A stretch of DNA of 64,000 nucleotides from the NCBI RefSeq assembly GCF_020536995.1, contig NC_068355.1:126547472-126611471 (forward strand), given 5' to 3'. The translations under genes were made by a program, and so were the position numbers. A model generated the notes under the pieces. The model was not told where the DNA came from, ran no database searches, and worked only from the letters and a program-made list of their open reading frames with translations. The DNA is from Dreissena polymorpha. Lineage: Eukaryota; Mollusca; Bivalvia; Myida; Dreissenidae. The first letter of the stretch is position 1; each line of letters starts with the position of its first letter. Positions 50,830 to 63,310 of this stretch are shown in pieces.

Positions 50830-53394
50830 TTAAATCCAGGACATTATGCCAAAGCAGTAGAGGACAGGAAAAGGTTGACCATGGCGATTGAGCATAAAAA
50901 AGGCGATTGGACAAGCATCAATGACGTCCAAAAAAAAATAGGTGTTTGTTTTCGCATCCATCAGACATCACACGGTATTTAACTTTGTGTGTTATTTTTC
51001 CACGTAAATCATATCCTGTCAAAGTATATTAACATTCTGATTCGTTCAATGCCTGCGATATCGGGTTTGTTACAATCAGGCATTTTATTGATTTGCGAAA
51101 GGAATATTTAGATGTATCTAAATACTTTAAGAGATGAGTATGGTATATGATTTATTTAATATTGCACAGGATTTACTTTGCATTCTACTAGATATTATAT
51201 CTGATATCCAAGCTAGCGGTAATTTTTTTATGGTATGGTTAGTATTTATTGAAGTTTAGTGTTGTAAACAAATTCTAGCCTTTCATGTGTTGTCCGTTAA
51301 GCACAGTTGTTGCTCCATGCGCTTCTTACGTATGCTTCCCGTACTCAATCCCCGTTCCAAACATCATATGTTATTGGTTGGTGGTCACCATACCGGACAA
51401 GTAAGGTACTCCGGTTCTCACTGCAGCTCGAGATCACGCCAAACACTACATACAATCTTTAATTTAAAACACATAGCTGTACATTGAAGCTATGATTCAA
51501 AAATTCGTCTCATGAATCTCATGAACGTCGAGATACACACAGACAACTTATAATTTTCACCATGTAAACAATACTCTACCGTTTTCCTAGTTGACAACGG
51601 TTAATTTTATACCCTTTTAAACTCAAGTGGTTAGTAATTTACATAATGAACAGTTGTTTTACCAACTTGCGGTAAATCATTAAGTTTTAATAGCAGTTTT
51701 CTTACAAATAAGAACATGAAAATGTTTTTGCATCACCTTTTTTAAGAAAACAAAATGTCACAACTGCAACACAGTAAAAATCATTCGAACCAATCCATCT
51801 TCGAAACCGATTTGTTCATTGTTTTCTCGCAATCACCAGAAAGTCTCGTACAATCTACATCTTTTCAATAGTACCGTAAAAAGAATCAGTATTCTTTTTT
51901 TTTTTAGAAACGTTTAATTAATTATGTTTGCTCACCAAACCACAGAACTATCAAACGGTCTATAAAATATGTTACATACTGATATTTGGTACACATATAT
52001 GCATTGATTTAAAGTCGTTCACTTTAAAGTTTGTTATTTTAAGATGGAAAGACGATGTCAAATTCGGAATGCAGCGTTTTGCTGGCACGCACAACACCGT
52101 TATCAGGCTCTGTACGGAAATACCAGAGAAACTTGGCTTAACACCGGCAATGCTCAAACCTCTCATAGAAAATGATACACTGGAGTCGGCGATAAAGAAA
52201 AAGCGTCTTTTTATAATAGACCACTCAATTCTACGGAATTGTCCAACGATCAAAGAGACTGTTGTTTGCTCTCCTATAGCATTGTTTTACCGACGGAATG
52301 ACAACAAAATAGTTCCCATCGCCATTCAGCTGTTCCAAGACAAAGCCCACGATAACCCAGTCTTTCTACCTTCCGATCCCAAATACACGTGGATCCTTGC
52401 GAAAATGTGGTTCAACAATGCAGACACCTGCGTTCATCAAGCAAACACCCATCTTGGATACACGCACATCGTTATGGAGGGATTTGAAGTATCCATAAAT
52501 CGAAATCTCTCCAAGGCACACCCGATGTTTAAAATAATGGCACCGCACTTCATGTATCTGATGACAATCAACTATCTTGCTTTAGATATCTTGCTCGGGG
52601 AAGGTCAATTTATGAACACAGTCGTTTCTGTGGGTACGGAAGGAGCCTACGAGTTGATCAGGCGTTACCGAACCAAATGGAGGCTCAACGTTGAAGGAAC
52701 GCTCCCGGCGGACCTAAAAGAGCGAGGTGTAGACAGCACAGATGTAGTTCCTGACTATCCCTTTCGGGATGATTCGCTGCTGACGTACAACGCAATCCTA
52801 CAATACGTAACAGACTACGTTCACCTCTACTATCCATCCGATAAGGAGTTGAGTGAAGATAATGAGACACAGAACTGGCGGGCAGACCTGGAGAGACCAA
52901 TACATGATGGTGGCCTTGGTATTCTTGGTGTTGAAGGGGTCGACGGGAGATTTACATCACGTGAACAACCGATTCAAGTAGTCACGAGCATTATCTACAC
53001 GTGTAGCGCGGGTCACGCGGCAGCGAACTTCAAGCAGTACGACGAATACGCATACCCTATGAATTACCCGTCAATGCTTTGCGGAAAGCCACCTAGCGAC
53101 AGAGGAAGCCGTTCCGAGGTTGACGTCATACAAACCATTCAACCCCGCTTGAATCACTACCAAGTGATGACGATATTGAAAGTCCTAAGTGATCATTCAT
53201 TCGGGAACCAACTGGTTGATTTCGACCAACGGTACATCTATGACCCGAAAGCGATGCATATTGTGAAGAAGTTTAGAGCCGATCTGTGTAAGATTCATAG
53301 AAAAATCCAAAAACGGAACATGGAAAGAGAAATCCCGTATGATTACATGGATCCACTTGTAATACCCAATTCTATCAATATTTTAGTACTTTGA
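50830..53394 (+). CDS. Lipoxygenase, C-terminal catalytic exons (copy B)
   Basis: Exons 50830-50941, 51307-51400 and 52044-53394 join in matching phases (1, then 2) to give 518 codons ending at TGA. The reading runs LNPGHYAKAVEDRKRL..., DWTSINDVQKKI, VTIPDKWKDDVKFGMQRFAG, CTEIPEKLGLTP, NKIVPIAIQLFQ, VFLPSDPKYTWILAKMWF. This is the animal 5-lipoxygenase-type catalytic domain that inserts oxygen into polyunsaturated fatty acids. Iron ligands expected from the family are present: His200 and His205 (VHQANTH), His393 and Asn397 (GHAAANF). The last expected ligand, Ile515 of IPNSINI, is not C-terminal, because LVL follows before the stop. The N-terminal PLAT domain and the start of the catalytic domain were not found upstream, so the gene is partial, or its 5' exons are unrecognised. 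The last 450 codons are one exon. Confidence 0.85.
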
Positions 53395-53483
53395 ACAAAC
53401 AACGTACTTTATGTATCCAATCTGAATATCCAACTATCTCAATGTTTAAGTAATTTGTACAAATAACCTTCTTTATATATTCA

Positions 53484-53550
53484 ATTGTAATACCCAATTC
53501 TATTAATATTTGACTACTTTGTACAAACAGCATACTTTGTGTGAACAGTA
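53484..53550 (+). repeat. Duplicate of the lipoxygenase C-terminal tail (copy B)
   Basis: Encodes VIPNSINI then TGA at 53487-53513, as in copy A. Confidence 0.8.
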
Positions 53551-55435
53551 AGATGTGTGATCTGCGGATTCCGGGATCAGTGCCTGAAAGCCAGTGCAAG
53601 ATTGATTTGTACAATCATTCGTGTTGATATCTTTTATACATTTTAACCAAATATCAGAATATTATTTCACTTGATTCTACTTTATTAAAAGCTATCTAGC
53701 ATTCCTTGTAACGCTTTGCATTGCTGCTATATCATGTATATCTTTCTTTGTTAATGAGTATGGGACTGTACTGCAGACCAGTTTTTGTATAAGTGATACA
53801 GGGCTATAAATATATGTCTGAATTTTGTCATTGTTTCGCATACATGTGCTCGTTTATTGGTTCTAAATAATTTTTAATTGTGTTGCATTTTCGTCGCATG
53901 CCATTATTTCCTTTATTGAATGACTGAACGTTAAAAGTATAGCTTCTTAAATATGTATATTAAATTGTTGTTGTTTGTCAAATTGATATATTTGATTGAA
54001 ATCATGATATACCATTTCATGTTAGCAAATTGTGTGCTTCAATGTAAACTAATCACGCTTAATTAAGAATGTTTAATGGTCAAATGTTTGTTTCAATATG
54101 ACATTGAAATTATGTGCTTTGTTTCCTTGGGTTGGTTTATATTTACTTTTTCATATATTGTCTATATATATTATTCTGCCTTTTATATAAACTAAATCTT
54201 TAAATTACCTTTATGATTTCTTAATTGAATGGTTGTTGTTTTGATGTTATCTTCGAAAGGTTAAGAAAAGTAATATGATATCAGATTGAAAGGCCAAATG
54301 AATTCGACATTTATGACTTAAACTGCGGAGTAGAAATACCATTAGATTTACTAGCACATATCTTATCACTTCAAAGATTGATTTTTAAGCCATGTCCGAA
54401 CGCGAACTTTACTTTCGAATTAAAATATGGTACCAGTTAGAGTAATAATCTGCATATGATTATTTTCATTATATGTATTCACAATACTGCATTAGAGGTA
54501 GCCCTAAGTTCTTAGATGCGATTGGAACCAGTCGATCCTCGAACTTGCAGTTGTTTCAATCACATTACTTTCTGAAATATTCAGACATTGGCTTGCTTTT
54601 TTTACGTATTGCGAAGACTTAAGATCTAAAACTTGCTATTTATTTGCTCTATTCCATTGGCGAGTTGTTTTAAAACAGCACTGTCCTTGCAATTTGTAAA
54701 TTTAATAGAATGAACAAATATTGATAAAAGCATAATGACAAAACAGAAGCGAACGCAATTGTTCTATCATGTTTGACCACTTGGACCCATTGGATTTGTA
54801 TCAAGCCCGTTTGAGTTTAAGCATTCTCAGCTAATGTCAAGATCAATTGTCAGGATACGCTTTAAAATCCCAGATTGATTTGATTGCAAATCTCTTTAAT
54901 TCAGTCACACCAGCTGGAGCAGTTGCTCTGCTCCCACTTTCATTCATAAACAGCTCGGTATGATCATGCCTATATTATATAAATTTGACGCTATTAAATA
55001 GGATTTACAATTAATTTGTTTTTTCAACTTAACAATAATATATGTTTAATACTTCTATTTTAATAAGAAAAACTAAGAAAAAATACGTTGTCAACATAAA
55101 ATGTTCGTTAAAAACAAAGAACATAAAGTATGAGATGCATATTATCTTAAAATTCCCTAATAGCGTAATACAATTTTGTATGGAAATCAACGACATGATT
55201 TTCAGGAGGTTGTCTTTAGCAAATATAGCATTAATTCTCAGACAATAACTAGCAAGTCTCTTAGAGTCAGATATTGGCTTAATTAATGGAATATAAACAT
55301 AATACAATGTTATTGATGGTAATTTGGCGATTCCGGGTGTCGGTAAGATACATTGTTTACATACTAAAGAATAAGAAACATGTACCTAGCACTGATATTT
55401 AAACGATCACATAGGTCGTTGTAAAAAAATCATTA
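53551..55435. other. 3' flank of the lipoxygenase (copy B)
   Basis: AT-rich. Open frames at 55029-55307 on both strands have no recognisable product. Similarity to copy A ends near 55435. Confidence 0.4.
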
Positions 55436-55539
55436 TCAAAGTTGATCCAATAATGATATATGTCTTTATTATATGTATTTTATAATTCAATGTTGGGGAG
55501 GGTGGTAAAGATATGAAGAATTGAAGTATAAAAATAGAC

Positions 55540-55890
55540 AGACTGACATACCGACAGATATACAGACAAACAGAAAGATGGTCGGTCAGCCAGCTGATCA
55601 GCCAGTCAGCCAGCGACCAGCCAGTCAGCAAGCCAGTCAGCCAGATAGCCAGCAAGCCAGCCAGCAAGCAAGCCAGCCAGCAAGCCAGCCAGCAAGCTAG
55701 CAAGCCAGCAAGCCAGCAAGCCAGCTAGCCAGCGAGACAGCGAGACAGCAAGCCAGCCAGCCAGCGAGCCAGCCGATCAGCCAGCCAGCCAGCGAGACAG
55801 CCAGTCAGCCTGACAGCCTGACAGCCAGCGAGCGAGCGAGCCAGCCAACATGCCAGCCAGCCAGCAAACCAGCCAAGCAGCCAGCTAGAG
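55540..55890. repeat. CAGC/CCAG/CAAG tetranucleotide-rich microsatellite
   Basis: Irregular (CAGC)n, (CCAG)n and (CAAG)n runs such as CCAGCCAGCAAGCCAGCCAG. The minus-strand frame rich in Trp, Leu and Ala is a translation of this repeat, not a gene. It lies about 100 bp beyond the end of copy B. Confidence 0.95.
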
Positions 55891-58800
55891 AAAACAAGTC
55901 CACATACCTTACCGCTATTTTTTGGATATGTAAGACAGTCAAGCTCAGGTCACATATTGCGTGAGAAAACAATCGGATTGAACAGGGTTTTATGTTTTAA
56001 CGCGAGCGACTTCGTAGGTTTTTGAAAGTGAATGCTTCGAGCTTAAACCACAGCAAATTGATCAGTTTCCACAGTGTATGCATTTTTAAACTCGGTTTTA
56101 AAAATTAATAATACGAAGTCCTTATTGTTGTCTTTTTGCCAATAATTTTAACGATAATTGGAAAAAATAAATGATAAATTCATGCAAAATTCACATCTCT
56201 TGTTCATGTTGTCTACGAACAATTTTAACAATTATTTATAGATTATAATACAATGCACCTTTTCAAAGAACAACATTTCAACAGGTTAGGTAATACAATC
56301 AAAATATTACTCCCGTAACAGGGAAACAGGGAAACTTTCCTGATCCGCGGTCATATTACATGTTGTCCTCACTATCGACACAAGTAGCGTGTTTTTTATC
56401 AATTCGAAAATAAACCCTTTCGCTTTTGACATTTACGTGATGATGGTGAATCAAAAGTTGAAAATAAAAGTATGTCTTAGTTGTGCAAGAAGCGCAAATC
56501 TACCAACGACATTATTTAAATAGACAGGATCCTATAAAATCAATTTAACCGAGTATTTTGAACGTTTTACAGTTGTGTGATGTTTCTTCATCTGGTGAAG
56601 GTTACCTTTAAGTGTTGCATTAACGTTGACTACACATACATGTATTCCAAACAGGTTATTTATCTTAAAAAGAAACCTACTATTCCCACGGTTGTAAGAT
56701 TCACCTACTTTTCGTAACCGTAATTATCAGTTGTATCTGGCCATATAACTAAAATTTCCACAAAGCACTTTAATTAACGACATAATAATTGGTTTTGGGA
56801 TAGACGGGGTAGTGAGAACGGAATATATGTTTTAAAAAAAAGATTTATATAACGCAAGTGTTTTGTAGCCTTCTTGGCGCTGCATATTAATAACTTTATA
56901 TACTAGCATTAACTGTTTTTATTTAGAATTCAATAACCACGCGATTACCACGTTTTTTAAGGCGTATACGAATGATGCATGATAGTCTGAATAAGTCCCA
57001 ATAAGTCAGCGATATTTCAGAGTATGTATTACCTTGGATAATTTATACAGTATGATGGTCAACAATTATGTGAGCGAGGACTTGTAGAAAAAAACATTTC
57101 TGTTATGTCTTTTGACGAATGTCTGACCTTGTATCTTGTTTTTACTATTACTCAGTGTATCGTACAATTTAAAACTAACCATGTGTATACAACTTGTCTC
57201 ACCCCCACTTGCCATAAGCCATAATGTCTAAAGTCACACCTTCAGGTATAAATGTTAAAATGTTTGTTAAACACATTCCATATTTGGAACTCTTTGGGGT
57301 CGACCTGATTTGCATTTATGCTCGACAGTTCTTGGCACACTTTAAAAAGAGTATATATTAGTATAGAAGAGTAACTTAAGTAAAAATGTATCCAAAGTGT
57401 GCTATACAATAAATATTAACAACTTAAGTCTGAAACATTAAAAAGCCAAACTAACACTTAGCTTTTGTAATCATACAGGGGTTTGGAAAATACACATTGT
57501 TATAATAGATTTTGCTTCTATTAACAATATATCTAGGGGATATTTAGATACATATTTTAAAGTATTTTGTAACCAATATTCCTTTAAATTTGTAACCAGT
57601 GTTCCCATTTTAGTGAATCAGGGTTGATAATTTCGAAACTAATTTCAAAGAGTCAACATAAGTAAAGCCCCTTCAGCTGTTTGATGAATGTACAAGTTCT
57701 TGACATTTGAATATTGGCGTACAAAATAAAGTAAATTACAATCAAATAAGTTATAAGTTATTATATACGCAAAACATAAACTGTCAGCCGACGAAACTTA
57801 CCAAAGGGAGAGCTAAGACCTCTCCTTCGCCAGGGGAGGCACTTGATCCTACTAACGACCATCATCTAAGAAAAAATACCACGGAGTACAAGTTCATCAT
57901 CAACATAATCATCGTAACAATCCTGAATGATTTCCAACTTGCATCCACATATTTTCAAACTTAAGTTGTCAAAGCAATTAACATTACATTTCAAAGAAAT
58001 ATCCCTGGTGGACGTTTACGAACGTATAAGGTATCGTCAAAACCTGGGTGGCGACGTTTCTAGAGATTCGTTATTCCTATATACTCTGAAAACGTATTCT
58101 TAACTCAAACACACACATAAAATATAAATATTAAACACGTATTCCTCATTTATACTTCATAATATCGGTAATATATTTACACGACTGTTTTTTTCTTTCA
58201 AATATTACTAATCAAAATTAAAAAAACAATATATGGATTTAAAAGATCTACATATTTTCTTTTGTATCACACCCCATGTTTTTCTGTATAACCATTTATG
58301 TCTGAAGAATCTATAAAGTGATTCTTATCATATGATTCATTTTGCGAAACATAAATTATCAAAAGAGGTATAAATGGCATTTGCATTTAAATTCAACATA
58401 ATAGTTATCCTCTATCTTTCTTGTTGTTGAAAGAATACTTCTTATTTTCTATAAAATGTACTAAAGACGGTTAACCTATTTTTTTCTATTTTAATAACAA
58501 TAATTGTTTTGAGCAAACTTTATTGAAGAAAAACTTACTGTTCAATTTCGTACGTTTGTCATTTATCTCCCCATGGAACAGAGATAAATGTTCCGCGGTA
58601 GTATAATGGTGGAGTTTGGATGATGAATGCATAGGCTGTGTAGGGCCTCTCTCATTTCTTGCATGTATTTTATACTACTTCTTTGAGGTCTGTATATGGC
58701 TGCAGCGATGATTTTGTTTATTCCCTCTGCATTCTATACTGGCTACTGTTAGTTCGTGTTTGTCTCGACTCGATCGTCAATTAATTTAATCATTGCATTT

Positions 58801-59634
58801 GGTATCGATCTATATAATGTATCTTATGTAAATATGCAGCCTAAATAAAAAAATCTAAGTGTCGAAATGTAAACACTATTTAGGTTCTATTGTCCTACGG
58901 TAAATGAACAGGTCTGAGACATTTTTCCTAATATCCTTAAGTAGATCTTTTAATATAGTTTTTGCGGCATTATAAATTGCGTCGAAACCTCATATTAGCG
59001 TAAAACACGTTTTAACGACAGAGTGTGTCAATTAAAATACGTAGTTGCAACACGTTGTTCATCTAAATATTCAGACGACGCTTTCGTTTTTTTTCAATGA
59101 TTGAATAACAAACAATAATTGTATCTCGTTAAATGGAAGCGAACTATAACACTCATTAAAAAAAGATAACCAAGAGTCGCCGGAGTTAGTTTTCTTAACT
59201 TGAACATGCCTCTAAAGAGTGTGTATTGGAAATGTCCGAATTTTCCAAAATACATGTAATTCAGGACCATTAGCTAAATAATTCCATTTTTATATTTTGT
59301 GAAATTCTTTATTTTCCCTAAAACTAATTTTGAACATGAATCACTAGCAGGCGTTTCTTTTTAGCGGTCAGCCGACTGGGAAGTCAGCATAAATATGTAT
59401 GCTTTTGTTAAGCAAACTAATTTTCTTCAGCAATTCAATTGAAACTGCATATACATACATTAAATCCACGAAATGTGGAAATGACGCTGCTTTTGCCCAA
59501 ACGAAACCTATCAAAAATGTCGTAAGAACTGGCCTAAATTTATAAGAGGAATGTTTTTGTTTGGTCTCAGTGTTCAACAATTCCTTCAAAGTAGAACATA
59601 TCAAGTGGTTTTTAAATAAGAAATGCGTCCGTTC
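55891..59634. other. Gene-poor stretch
   Basis: Open frames at 57707-57964 (+) and 59368-59694 (-) have no family resemblance. No RNA gene or named repeat was identified. Confidence 0.4.
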
Positions 59635-61320
59635 AATAACCCTTTTATTGCAGCGAATTGCAATAGAACCATAATTAAGTTGAAACATTTGCAACGTTCA
59701 CAAGGTGGCTCTATTGACGTGTATTTAGTGTACGTGTGTTTGTTCTGTATTTGTGCATTTTGCATGGACAATTTAAGTTTTGCCACACACTTTCAAATTT
59801 GGCTGCTAGCCATACATAACATATACTATGCTATTAAAGTTTTATATTGTGCTATTGCAGGTAAAGTTTCACTTTGTTGATGATTGTTTCCGACGGCTTA
59901 CGTTTGTAACATACGGGTTGTGTGTACTTTCAAATAATGGATGAAGACACACATTATAATACGATACCGCAAACATATGTAATCATCTCTGAAAATTCAG
60001 AGAACTGTATCTGCTCCTGGTGTTATGTCTATTTATAAAGAGGCACAGTACAGACGTAAGATGTCTTCTCAATAACTCATAATATGATGGGGTGCTCTCA
60101 AAAGTGCATTTAAGTAATTGCCGAAATCATCAATTAGCCAAAACGATATCATTTATGGCGCATAATAGTGCTTATGAAGTACAACAATTGCCATGTTCTG
60201 AACAACTCAACAATATTCGTATGTTAATTTGAGCCTGGGTCTGGTAAAACTGGGCTTTATGCATGCGCGTAAAATGTTGTGCATGTGTTGTTTGTCTCTG
60301 TGCTCGGCAATTCCTTTCCATATTTAAGACGTGACATTGGACCATCAATGTAAACGTCATTTGTCATGGTTAATAACAAATAATTATGCTGAAAACATAC
60401 GTGTCTTCGGTCAGGAAATAAAAAAAACATTTTCAAATCTGTTAATGGTGTCAGGGGAAACAGCAAGAGGTTTCTTAATGGACTGGGTCCATGAACTTTC
60501 CCTTGTATTTCGCCAATTAAGTCATTTAAAGTTATATATAAGGCTGTGTTGTTGTCGGTGATAATACCAATGTGGGAACTTAACAAGCATTAACATCATC
60601 TTTCAACGACATTCCCTAGAATATTATATCCATTTGAGGTCATTTGTGGACAGCGAATCGCAACGGAACCATAATTAAATTGAAACCTCCACAAGGTGGC
60701 TCTATATGTAAGCCGCCTTATATTCAGTGTATGTGTGTTTTTTCTGTATGTGTGCATCTTGGCTGGACAATTTAAGGTTTGCCACACACTTTGAAATATG
60801 GTTGCTAGCCATAGTTCATACATAAGATATACAGTTCTATAAAAGTGTATATATTGTGATATCGCAAGTAAAGTTTCACTTTGTTGATGATTGTGTTTCC
60901 GACGGCGTACGTTTGCAACATACGAGTTGTATTTAATTTCAAACAAATGGATGAAGACAAACATAAGAATACGATTCCGCCCCCAAATATGTTATCATCT
61001 CTGAAAATTCAGAGACATTCATCTTCTCCCGGCGTAATGTCTATTTATAAACAGGCAAAGTACACATGTAAGATGCCTAATCAATAGCTCATTATACGAT
61101 GTGGATCTTTCAAAATCATTAAAATGTATTAAAGAAATAGCCGAATGCATCAAATAGCCAAATTAATACCATTAATAGCGCATAATAGTTCGTAGAAAGT
61201 ACAACAATTGCCATGTTCTGGACAACTCAACAATATTCTTTTGTTAATTTGAGTCTGGTTTTGGAAAAACTAGGCTTAATGTATGTGCGTAAAATGTTAT
61301 CTCAGAATATCCTGTGCAGT
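59635..61320 (+). repeat. Imperfect tandem duplication, period ~1,010 bp
   Basis: 59650-60285 matches 60648-61300: both have CGAAT(T)GCAA...GAACCATAATTAA, CACAAGGTGGCTCTAT, TTTGCCACACACTTT, GTAAAGTTTCACTTTGTTGA and TACAACAATTGCCATGTTCT. Divergence is clearly higher than between copies A and B. Each unit ends with a fragment of the AAAACTGGGCTT palindromic repeat. Intervening 60290-60645 is unique. Short frames in it are not conserved between units. Confidence 0.8.
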
Positions 61321-61804
61321 ACGCTTGAACAATGAACATGTGTTGGACAGAGATACGCATCGTTAAAGGTTTGAAACCCCTTCAAATATTGCAGTGATAT
61401 TATAAATAGAGAAATGGAAATCCTTCTTCATTAAATGGTACTAGCGATATATGTATCTATTAAAAATAAATATAAATATATTTTCTTTGCAATAGGCTGT
61501 ATTCAAGAATGGTCTTAAAGTTGGGCGAATTTGCTTGTATAGTAGGCGTATATCGTACTCATAAACTAGTGATGCAAATGTTGTAAATTAGTTGTCAATT
61601 TATGCCGAATTTTACTTAACCCTTCTATTATTTTTCTAACACCACCTATTTACAAAACTCTTTAGGACTTAAATTTAAATATGCTATTAAATGACAACAT
61701 TTCGAAATCTTTAATGTTCCTTTATTTTAGAGCCTTTTTCCATTTGTATTTTTTCCCTTTAGTTAGTGTTAGTGATGTATTACTTGTACATGTATTCTGA
61801 CATC

Positions 61805-63310
61805 TCCATTTGTCCATAATGTTATGAGATAGTGGTTTCACATTTAAGATCTGTTTCCAGTCTCTTTTAACGTGCTTGTAGTTCTGCTTTGTCAAATGCT
61901 TGAGAACTGTCAGATTGTTAAGAAATTGATAATTTGTCATTTAAGACCTCGCGCAATAGTGATACATATTTTCTATTGCTGACGCATCTGGAGTTTCACT
62001 GAGTTTATCGTTACGTTACTGACGGTATATGGCAATACAATGACCTGTCAAAGTGTTTTGGAGATGTTTCAGTGTTTTTAGCATTTATTTATTACGCACA
62101 CCCATTAGCTCTTGTTCCAAATATTCAATTACCTAATGTTAATGTGTTTCCTTAACCTGATTTCATAGTGTATTGTCCCTTTGTTTTTCTGTCTATTAGA
62201 TATTACATTTTTGTAGATATAAAATATCAGCAATATTCTTCTGCCGTATGAATATTTGAAATGTGATTTCTTATCCAAACAGTCATATATTACCTATTTT
62301 TATATACTGAATATTATAAATATTCAATTGTAGTATGAATATTTTAGATTAGATTACTTATGTTTACATTTGTTTCATTTAAAAACATCTTATAACTTAA
62401 ACGCATTCGCCTGAAATCGACCATATCGTTCATAAATGGAATATTCTTAAAGAGGAAAACTAGTGCAGGCTAAAATACATTTTAAATAAAGTATAATGAA
62501 TTAATAATCTTGGTAATCTAGACGTTAACCAAATTCCATTAATATATGCTATTAATTGTTAATATTGTTGCAAATACTTTGAATATAAACGACCAAGTTA
62601 AAATATGTGATGTATTATAACAAGCGAGTTTTTTTAAATCGATTAATATCAAATCGTCCGTTGTTAATAGAAGTGACTTTTTTTTGCATTTTATGGTGAT
62701 ATTAAAATTTCATAGACAAATTTTAAATTGCATTGGTTATATTTTCACACAATAAGGAGTACTTTCAATGGGAAGCATTGGTTTAACAAATACCTATTAT
62801 ATTTGTTTTATGTCAAAGACGAAATACTAGACTATTCAGGCCAATTTAATATTTAATACTTAATATACGAAGATAATGCAATACTCTGTCTATTAGGTGT
62901 TATTTTTCGCTATATTTCACACATCGGTACTATCTTCGTTTTCATGTGAAGAACCAGCCATTAGTTTCTTTGTTTAAGTTCCATAGAACTTTACTTAAGG
63001 GGGGATCGAAACCTCTATATCGCCAGGCGTGCAATATATCCACAAAAGGCAACGACGTCTTCTGAGTTAAATTCCTTTTCTATATACGTTGGAAAGTATG
63101 TTCTCTTCAGAAAGGTTGCGACTTCATCATTTATTGTATTTGGACCTGATATTTTGATGAATTATGATAAAGCGCTGAATTCATTTGTTGGAAAGCTTTG
63201 TTGTCGGTCCAACTTGAAGTCGAATGTTGCTGTTTAAAAAAAATATTTTCATTCATCTGGAAAAGATTTGAATGTAATATTGTGATATACTCTCTTAAAA
63301 TTGCACACAC
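61805..63310 (+). repeat. Older, partly deleted third copy of the 16.4-18.8 kb segment
   Basis: Co-linear with 16412-18815 and 47734-50137 at visibly lower identity. The best-kept block is 62995-63230 (ATCGCCAGGCGTGCAATATA, AAAGGTTGCGACTTCATCAT). Most of the sequence equivalent to ~17760-18480, including the foldback element, is absent. No conserved frame was recognised. Confidence 0.85.

Larger units (their letters stand above)
34086..55435 (+). repeat. Tandem segmental duplication, copy B (uninterrupted)
   Basis: Direct repeat of copy A without the transposon. It serves as the empty-site reference for the insertion in copy A. Sequence similarity ends near 55435, about 100 bp before a CAGC/CCAG microsatellite. 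Confidence 0.95.

Noticed and set aside
55407-55703. Minus-strand frame rich in Leu, Ala and Trp resembling a membrane protein
   Set aside because: It is a reading of the CAGC/CCAG microsatellite.
57707-57964. 85-codon open frame with KGRAKTSPSPGEA
   Set aside because: No domain, no splice context, and it is surrounded by decayed DNA.
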